Of a stretch of DNA of 64,000 nucleotides, positions 59,855-64,000 are shown piece after piece; within the stretch, counting starts at the first letter, position 1, and each line of letters begins with the position of its first letter. Source of the stretch: Micromonospora echinospora (GTDB taxonomy: Bacteria; Actinomycetota; Actinomycetes; Mycobacteriales; Micromonosporaceae); assembly GCF_900091495.1 (NCBI RefSeq), contig NZ_LT607413.1:3472001-3536000 (forward strand), read 5' to 3'. Position numbers and translations under genes: made by a program. The notes under the pieces were generated by a model that did not search any database, had not been told where the DNA came from, and worked only from the letters and a program-made list of their open reading frames with translations.

Positions 59855-60252
59855 TCCGGCAGCGACTGCGGCACCTGGTCCTGCCGCTGCTCAGTTCCGC
59901 GGGGTTGCTGGTGCTCGTCACCGGAGCCGGCTGGCTGGTCGACGGCGGCGTCGGCGCGGCCGGCGGGGCGGCCGGCGTGGCCCTGGTGACCTTCAGCTAC
60001 GCGATGTCGAGCCTGGCCGTCGCCTGGGCCGACTCGGTGCACCCGAAGCTCGTGATGAGCGTCGGGCTGACCGCGTACGTCACCAAGTTCCTGTTGTTCG
60101 GAGTGGTGATGTTCGGCGTCGTCGACGCCGGCTGGGGCGGGATCCGGATGATGGCCATCGCCATGATCGTCGCGACCATCGGCTGGGTGTCCGTCCAGGT
60201 CTGGTGGACGTTCCGGGACCACCGTCCGCAGGTGAGCACCCCTGGTGACTGA
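59851..60252 (+). CDS. AtpI-like membrane protein (ATP synthase I family)
   Basis: 133 residues with four hydrophobic segments (about 10-27, 32-55, 68-90 and 94-115), consistent with the four-helix AtpI proteins that assist assembly of the Fo c-ring. GTG start overlapping the glyA stop. Placement upstream of atpB supports the call, as sequence motifs in this family are weak. An MraY/WecA-type gene often lies between glyA and this gene in related actinobacteria and is absent here. Confidence 0.65.
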   Translation: MIRQRLRHLVLPLLSSAGLLVLVTGAGWLVDGGVGAAGGAAGVALVTFSYAMSSLAVAWADSVHPKLVMSVGLTAYVTKFLLFGVVMFGVVDAGWGGIRMMAIAMIVATIGWVSVQVWWTFRDHRPQVSTPGD

Positions 60253-60415
60253 ATCCGGCTGTCGGGTTGCCGTCGCCACGCCGGGGATGGAGTTTCGTCA
60301 AGCGCGAGACAGGCGTAGCCTATCCGCCAGTCGAGGCTTCCCTGACCCACACGACCAGGTTGTGCGGGGGGTGACTCACAGCCTCGTTCGAGCGGCTGAT
60401 ACCGTTCGCTCCGTC

Positions 60416-60631
60416 ATGGCCGACGACCGATCCGACAAACGTCCCGCACCCCAGGGTGTGGACGCGGGTTGGGCTGCGGTCGGTTACCTGCTCGGCGGCA
60501 TGGCCGTCTGGGGCGGGGCCGGCTGGCTCGTCGACCGGTGGCTGGATCTTCCGAACGTCGGGTTGCTGATCGGACTGATCGGCGGCACGGCTGCGGGGGT
60601 CTACCTGACCATGAAGAGGCTGGGCGCCTGA
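60416..60631 (+). CDS. AtpZ/AtpI family small membrane protein
   Basis: 71 residues with two transmembrane helices (about 19-38 and 47-65) and GWLVDRWLDLPNVGLLIG, typical of AtpZ, a small partner of AtpI thought to help Mg or Ca uptake or Fo assembly. ATG at 60416; the longer open frame from 60245 is rejected because it reads as random sequence. A TACCGT hexamer 10 nt upstream may be the operon promoter -10. It lies 27 nt before atpB. Confidence 0.75.
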   Translation: MADDRSDKRPAPQGVDAGWAAVGYLLGGMAVWGGAGWLVDRWLDLPNVGLLIGLIGGTAAGVYLTMKRLGA

Positions 60632-60658
60632 CCATGCCCGACCGACGGAGGGTTCGAG

Positions 60659-61474
60659 TTGACTGAGCTGCCGACCTATGCCGCCGCGGACATCCGGGCG
60701 GCGGAGTTCCCCCCCGGCGTTGACAGCTTCAACTACCGCAGCCTGATTCCCGGCTTCGAGGGGACGGCCTGGGAGCCGGCCTTCACCAAGATCGCCCTGC
60801 TGGTCTGGGTCGCGGCCGCGATCGCCATTCTCTTCTTCCTGATCAGCTACCGGAACCCGCAGCTGGTCCCGACGAAGCGGCAGTGGATGGCCGAGTCGGT
60901 CTACGGCCTGGCCCGGGACAACATCGCCAAGGACATCATCGGGCACCAGGGCGTGCGCTTCGCGCCGTACCTCGCCTCGCTCTTCGTCTTCATCCTGCTG
61001 CTGAACATCTGGGGCATCTTCCCGTTCGCGCAGATCTCGCCGAGCTCGCACATCGCCTTCCCGATTGTCCTGGCCGCCTCCAGCTGGCTGGTCTACGTCG
61101 GGGTCGGCATCCGCAAGCACGGCTTCTTCGGCTACATCAAGGCCAGCTGCTGGGTCAGCGGCGCACCGCTCTGGGTCCAGCCGATCCTGGTGCCGATCGA
61201 GTTCGTGTCGAACCTGGTGCTGCGCCCGGTCACCCTCGCGGTCCGGTTGTTCGCCAACATGTTCGCCGGCCACATGATCCTGCTGGTCTTCACCCTCGGC
61301 GGCGTCGCGCTGCTCAACGCGGAGTCGATCTTCATCAAGCCGGTCGCCCTGCTCAGCTGGGCCATGGCGATCCTGATGACGTTCTTCGAGCTGGGCATCC
61401 TGATCCTGCAGGCGTACGTGTTCACCCTGCTGACCGCGACCTACCTGCAGTCCTCGCTCGCCGACGACCACTGA
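60659..61474 (+). CDS. atpB: F1Fo ATP synthase subunit a
   Basis: 271 residues, five to six transmembrane helices. Forms the proton half-channels of Fo. The essential arginine is Arg196 in VTLAVRLFANMFAGHM. The start is TTG, supported by ggaggg six bases upstream; the ATG at 60633 leads to an immediate stop. Heads the structural genes of the operon atpB-E-F-H-A. Confidence 0.95.
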   Translation: MTELPTYAAADIRAAEFPPGVDSFNYRSLIPGFEGTAWEPAFTKIALLVWVAAAIAILFFLISYRNPQLVPTKRQWMAESVYGLARDNIAKDIIGHQGVRFAPYLASLFVFILLLNIWGIFPFAQISPSSHIAFPIVLAASSWLVYVGVGIRKHGFFGYIKASCWVSGAPLWVQPILVPIEFVSNLVLRPVTLAVRLFANMFAGHMILLVFTLGGVALLNAESIFIKPVALLSWAMAILMTFFELGILILQAYVFTLLTATYLQSSLADDH

Positions 61475-61533
61475 GGCGTCGACGCGCACCGCTCCATCCC
61501 CCCGAGAACGACAACTGAAAAGTTCACCTAGTC

Positions 61534-61556
61534 GAACGCGTGACGGTCACGCGTTC
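61534..61556 (+). promoter_or_regulatory. Perfect inverted repeat just upstream of the atpE ribosome site
   Basis: gaacgcgtgac and its complement gtcacgcgttc flank a single central base (11 bp each side). As RNA it would form a short tight hairpin ending 6 nt before the atpE Shine-Dalgarno (caggagg). The atpE product is needed in about ten times the amount of most subunits, so this stem may guide mRNA processing or translation; inference only. Confidence 0.5.
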
Positions 61557-61576
61557 CCCGCAGGAGGAAACCAACC

Positions 61577-61801
61577 ATGTTCCTGGCCGAGATCTCAGGC
61601 AACGTCAACGTCATCGGCTATGGCATCGCGGCGCTCGGCCCGGGCATCGGTGTGGGTCTGGTGTTCGCCGCCTACATCCAGGCGACCGCCCGCCAGCCGG
61701 AGAGCGCCGGCCTGACCCGGGTCTACATGTTCATGGGCTTCGCCGTGGTCGAGGCGCTGGCCCTGCTCGGTCTGGTCCTCGCGTTCGCCCTCCAGGGCTG
61801 A
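61577..61801 (+). CDS. atpE: F1Fo ATP synthase subunit c
   Basis: 74 residues forming a two-helix hairpin of the rotating c-ring. The first helix has the GxGxG-type packing motif (GPGIGVGLVF), the polar loop is ARQPE, and the proton-carrying carboxylate is Glu59 in AVVEALALLGL. Strong ribosome site caggaggaa before the ATG, in keeping with high expression. Confidence 0.97.
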   Translation: MFLAEISGNVNVIGYGIAALGPGIGVGLVFAAYIQATARQPESAGLTRVYMFMGFAVVEALALLGLVLAFALQG

Positions 61802-61868
61802 GTCCCAGCCAGCGTTCAGCTGACCCGGCCGGCCCTCGTTGGTCGGCCGCCGGCGAAGGGGAGTGTCC

Positions 61869-62396
61869 ATGTACCTAGCAGCGGAAGAGGGCGGGAACAT
61901 CCTGCTCCCGCCCCTGGCTGAGATCATCGTCGGTCTCGTCGCGTTCGGCCTCGTCCTCTGGGTCCTGAGCAAGTTCGTCTTCCCCCGTATGGAAGCGATG
62001 TACCAGGCCCGGGTCGACGCCATCGAGGGTGGCATCAAGCGTGCCGAGGCCGCCCAGGCCGAGGCGAACCAGCTCCTTGAGCAGTACCGCGCGCAGCTCG
62101 CGGAGGCGCGCACCGACGCTGCCAAGATCCGGGACGACGCCCGGGCCGACGCGGAGGGCATCCGGCAGGACGTCCTCGCCAAGGCGCGGGAGGAGTCCGA
62201 CCGGATCATCGCGGCCGGCAAGGAGCAGCTCGCCGCCGAGCGGGCCACCATCGTGCGCGAGCTGCGTACCGAGGTCGGCACCATCGCGGTCGAGCTGGCC
62301 AGCAAGATCGTCGGGGAGTCGCTGGCCGACGAGGCCCGTCGCAAGGGCACCGTCGAGCGGTTCCTCACCGACCTCGAGAGCACGGGGGCCCGCTGA
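61869..62396 (+). CDS. atpF: F1Fo ATP synthase subunit b
   Basis: 175 residues: one N-terminal membrane helix (about 17-37), then a long charged helix (AEAAQAEANQLLEQYRAQL) that dimerises as the peripheral stalk. ATG with gaagggga upstream; an earlier in-frame GTG (61839) is less likely. It overlaps atpH (TGATG). Confidence 0.95.
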   Translation: MYLAAEEGGNILLPPLAEIIVGLVAFGLVLWVLSKFVFPRMEAMYQARVDAIEGGIKRAEAAQAEANQLLEQYRAQLAEARTDAAKIRDDARADAEGIRQDVLAKAREESDRIIAAGKEQLAAERATIVRELRTEVGTIAVELASKIVGESLADEARRKGTVERFLTDLESTGAR

Positions 62397-63217
62397 TGCA
62401 GGCCGCCAGCCGGGAGTCGTACCGCGCCGCCGTCGAGCACCTGACGACGCACACGCGCGGCGCGCAGCCGGACGCCGTGGTCGCCACCGCGAACGACCTG
62501 CTCGCCGTGGCGGGTCTGCTGCGGCGGGAGCCCCGGCTGCGCCGGGCGCTCTCCGAGCCGGCCCGGTCCGGCGCGGACCGGGCCGGGCTCCTCGGCGACA
62601 TGCTGCGGGGCAAGATCGACGCGGCCGCCCTCGACCTGCTGGCCACCCTGGTCTCCGGCCGCTGGTCGGCACCGTCGGAACTGCTCGACGGCGCCGAGCG
62701 GCTCGGGGTGGAGGCGCTGCTCGCCAGCGCCGACGCCGCCGGTGACCTGGGCGAGGTCGAGGACGAGCTGTTCCGCTTCGGTCAGGTCGTCGCCGCCGAG
62801 CCGGCGCTCGCCGCAGCGCTGGGCGACGCGACGGCCCCGGTCGAGCAGCGGGCCGCCCTGGCCCGGGACCTGCTCGCCGGCAAGGCCCGCCCGATTACCG
62901 TCCGCCTCGTCGAGGTGGCGCTGAGCGGGTTCGGCGGGCGCTCCCTGGCCGGCTCGCTCAGCCGGTTGGTCGAGCTGGTCGGCGAGCGTCGCGACCGGCA
63001 GATCGCCTACGTGACCGTGGCCGCCCCGTTGACCGAGGACGAGGAGCGCCGACTGGGTGCCCGCCTCGCCGCGATATACGGTCGGGAGGTCTCCGTCAAG
63101 CAGACGGTGGATCCCGGAGTCCTCGGTGGGGCGAGCGTGCGGGTCGGCTCCGACCTGTACGACGGCACCGTCCTGCGCCGCCTCAACGAGACCCGCAACG
63201 CGCTCGCGAAGCGCTGA
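62396..63217 (+). CDS. atpH: F1Fo ATP synthase subunit delta
   Basis: 273 residues, longer than the 177 of E. coli but normal for many actinobacteria. Connects the stalk to F1. The C-terminal part carries the family signature VTVAAPLTEDEERRLGARLA and DPGVLGGASVRVGSDLYDGT (about 215-260). The ATG overlaps the atpF stop by one base. A 93-nt, less G+C-rich gap with a short hairpin (ggtatc...gatac) separates it from atpA. Confidence 0.94.
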   Translation: MQAASRESYRAAVEHLTTHTRGAQPDAVVATANDLLAVAGLLRREPRLRRALSEPARSGADRAGLLGDMLRGKIDAAALDLLATLVSGRWSAPSELLDGAERLGVEALLASADAAGDLGEVEDELFRFGQVVAAEPALAAALGDATAPVEQRAALARDLLAGKARPITVRLVEVALSGFGGRSLAGSLSRLVELVGERRDRQIAYVTVAAPLTEDEERRLGARLAAIYGREVSVKQTVDPGVLGGASVRVGSDLYDGTVLRRLNETRNALAKR

Positions 63218-63310
63218 CCAGCCCAACCGCTCAGCGCCCTGAATGACATACGCCATTCGGACCGGTCGGTACTAGGTATCCCGGGCCCCTGATACTTAAG
63301 GAAGCAGAGG

Positions 63311-64000
63311 ATGGCCGAGCTGACCATCTCGACGGAGGAGATCCGCGGCGCCCTGGAGCGCTACGTCTCCTCCTACTCGCCCGACGTCTCCCGCGAGGAG
63401 GTCGGCACCGTCGCCGACACCGGTGACGGCATCGCCCACGTCGAGGGCCTCCCCTCGACCATGACCAACGAGCTCCTGGAGTTCGAGGACGGCACGCTCG
63501 GCGTGGCGCTGAACCTCGACGTCCGGGAGATCGGTGTCGTCGTCCTCGGCGACTCCGCCAAGCTCGAGGAGGGGCAGCGCGTCAAGCGCACCGGCCGGGT
63601 GCTCTCGGTGCCGGTCGGCGACGCCTTCCTCGGCCGCGTGGTCAACGCCCTGGGCCAGCCGATCGACGGCCTCGGCGACATCGCCAACGAGGGCTTCCGT
63701 GAGCTGGAGCTCCAGGCCCCGAACGTGATGTCCCGGCAGTCGGTGGAGGAGCCGCTCCAGACCGGTATCAAGGCGGTCGACGCCATGACGCCGATCGGTC
63801 GGGGCCAGCGGCAGCTGATCATCGGTGACCGGAAGACCGGCAAGACCACGGTCGCCCTGGACACCATCCTCAACCAGCGGGACAACTGGCGCACCGGCGA
63901 CCCGAAGAAGCAGGTCCGCTGCATCTACGTCGCCATCGGGCAGAAGGCCTCCACGATCGCCTCGATCAAGGGCATCCTGGAGGAGGCGGGCGCGATGGAG
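63311..64000 (+). CDS. atpA: F1Fo ATP synthase subunit alpha, cut by the window edge
   Basis: The first 230 codons of a protein of about 550. The N-terminal beta-barrel ([18 protein letters not shown]) and the nucleotide-binding domain start ([18 protein letters not shown], containing Walker A GDRKTGKT) are visible. ATG start with gaggatgg-type spacing after gcagagg. Continues past 64000. Confidence 0.96.
   Translation, partial: MAELTISTEEIRGALERYVSSYSPDVSREEVGTVADTGDGIAHVEGLPSTMTNELLEFEDGTLGVALNLDVREIGVVVLGDSAKLEEGQRVKRTGRVLSVPVGDAFLGRVVNALGQPIDGLGDIANEGFRELELQAPNVMSRQSVEEPLQTGIKAVDAMTPIGRGQRQLIIGDRKTGKTTVALDTILNQRDNWRTGDPKKQVRCIYVAIGQKASTIASIKGILEEAGAME

Noticed and set aside
60245..60415. 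57-residue N-terminal extension of the AtpZ-like protein
   Set aside because: The extension is not protein-like and the family length fits the ATG at 60416.

Overview
The window is very G+C-rich, uses GTG and TTG starts freely, and shows several probable leaderless promoters. It contains a conserved actinobacterial block (argS-lysA-hom-thrC ... thrB-rho ... rpmE-prfA-prmC-sua5-ptp ... glyA-atpIBEFHA). This points to a filamentous actinomycete, most likely Micromonosporaceae (Micromonospora or a close relative). That placement is inferred from gene order and protein style, not from a marker search.

Region 1 (1-26.2 kb) is accessory DNA dominated by one open frame of at least 7869 codons that enters from the left edge. 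It reads as a giant modular toxin-like protein. The order is: helical N-terminal region, coiled coil, a domain with a metzincin-type HExxHxxGxxH motif, an unknown domain, papain-like toxin/deamidase (Tox-PL-like) domain 1, a 7-blade WD40 array, a long unknown region, an 8-blade WD40 array, Tox-PL-like domain 2, two more unknown domains, Tox-PL-like domain 3, a 450-residue charged coiled coil, and about 1670 residues of repeated beta-rich, glycine-rich modules. Facing it is a membrane-anchored Hsp70-like protein whose substrate-binding domain is replaced by a transmembrane helix and an extracytoplasmic beta-rich domain. A tRNA-Arg(CCG) with its 3' end toward this region, followed by a transposase-like relic, marks the probable right edge of the accessory region.

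Region 2 (27.2-28.9 kb) is a two-gene minus-strand operon for membrane-anchored DUF3105 and DUF305 proteins, ending in a strong hairpin.

Region 3 (28.9-42.8 kb) is a housekeeping cluster: argS, lysA, hom, thrC, thrB and rho (aspartate-family amino acid synthesis plus termination factor Rho). An AcrB-like RND permease and an MFS exporter sit between thrC and thrB.

Region 4 (42.9-52.5 kb) mixes conserved rpmE and prfA with accessory genes. These are a secreted phosphodiester glycosidase/metallophosphoesterase fusion, a membrane-tethered PstS-like binding protein, a Pnkp-like kinase-phosphatase, and a cytosolic GGDEF protein.

Region 5 (52.6-64 kb) holds prmC, an Sua5/YrdC gene and a low-molecular-weight phosphatase (tightly coupled), a class A penicillin-binding protein, an NAD(P)-binding SDR/DUF2867 protein, glyA, and the start of the F1Fo ATP synthase operon, cut by the right edge inside atpA. 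The most unusual content is the giant toxin-like protein with duplicated catalytic and beta-propeller modules and its transmembrane Hsp70 neighbour.
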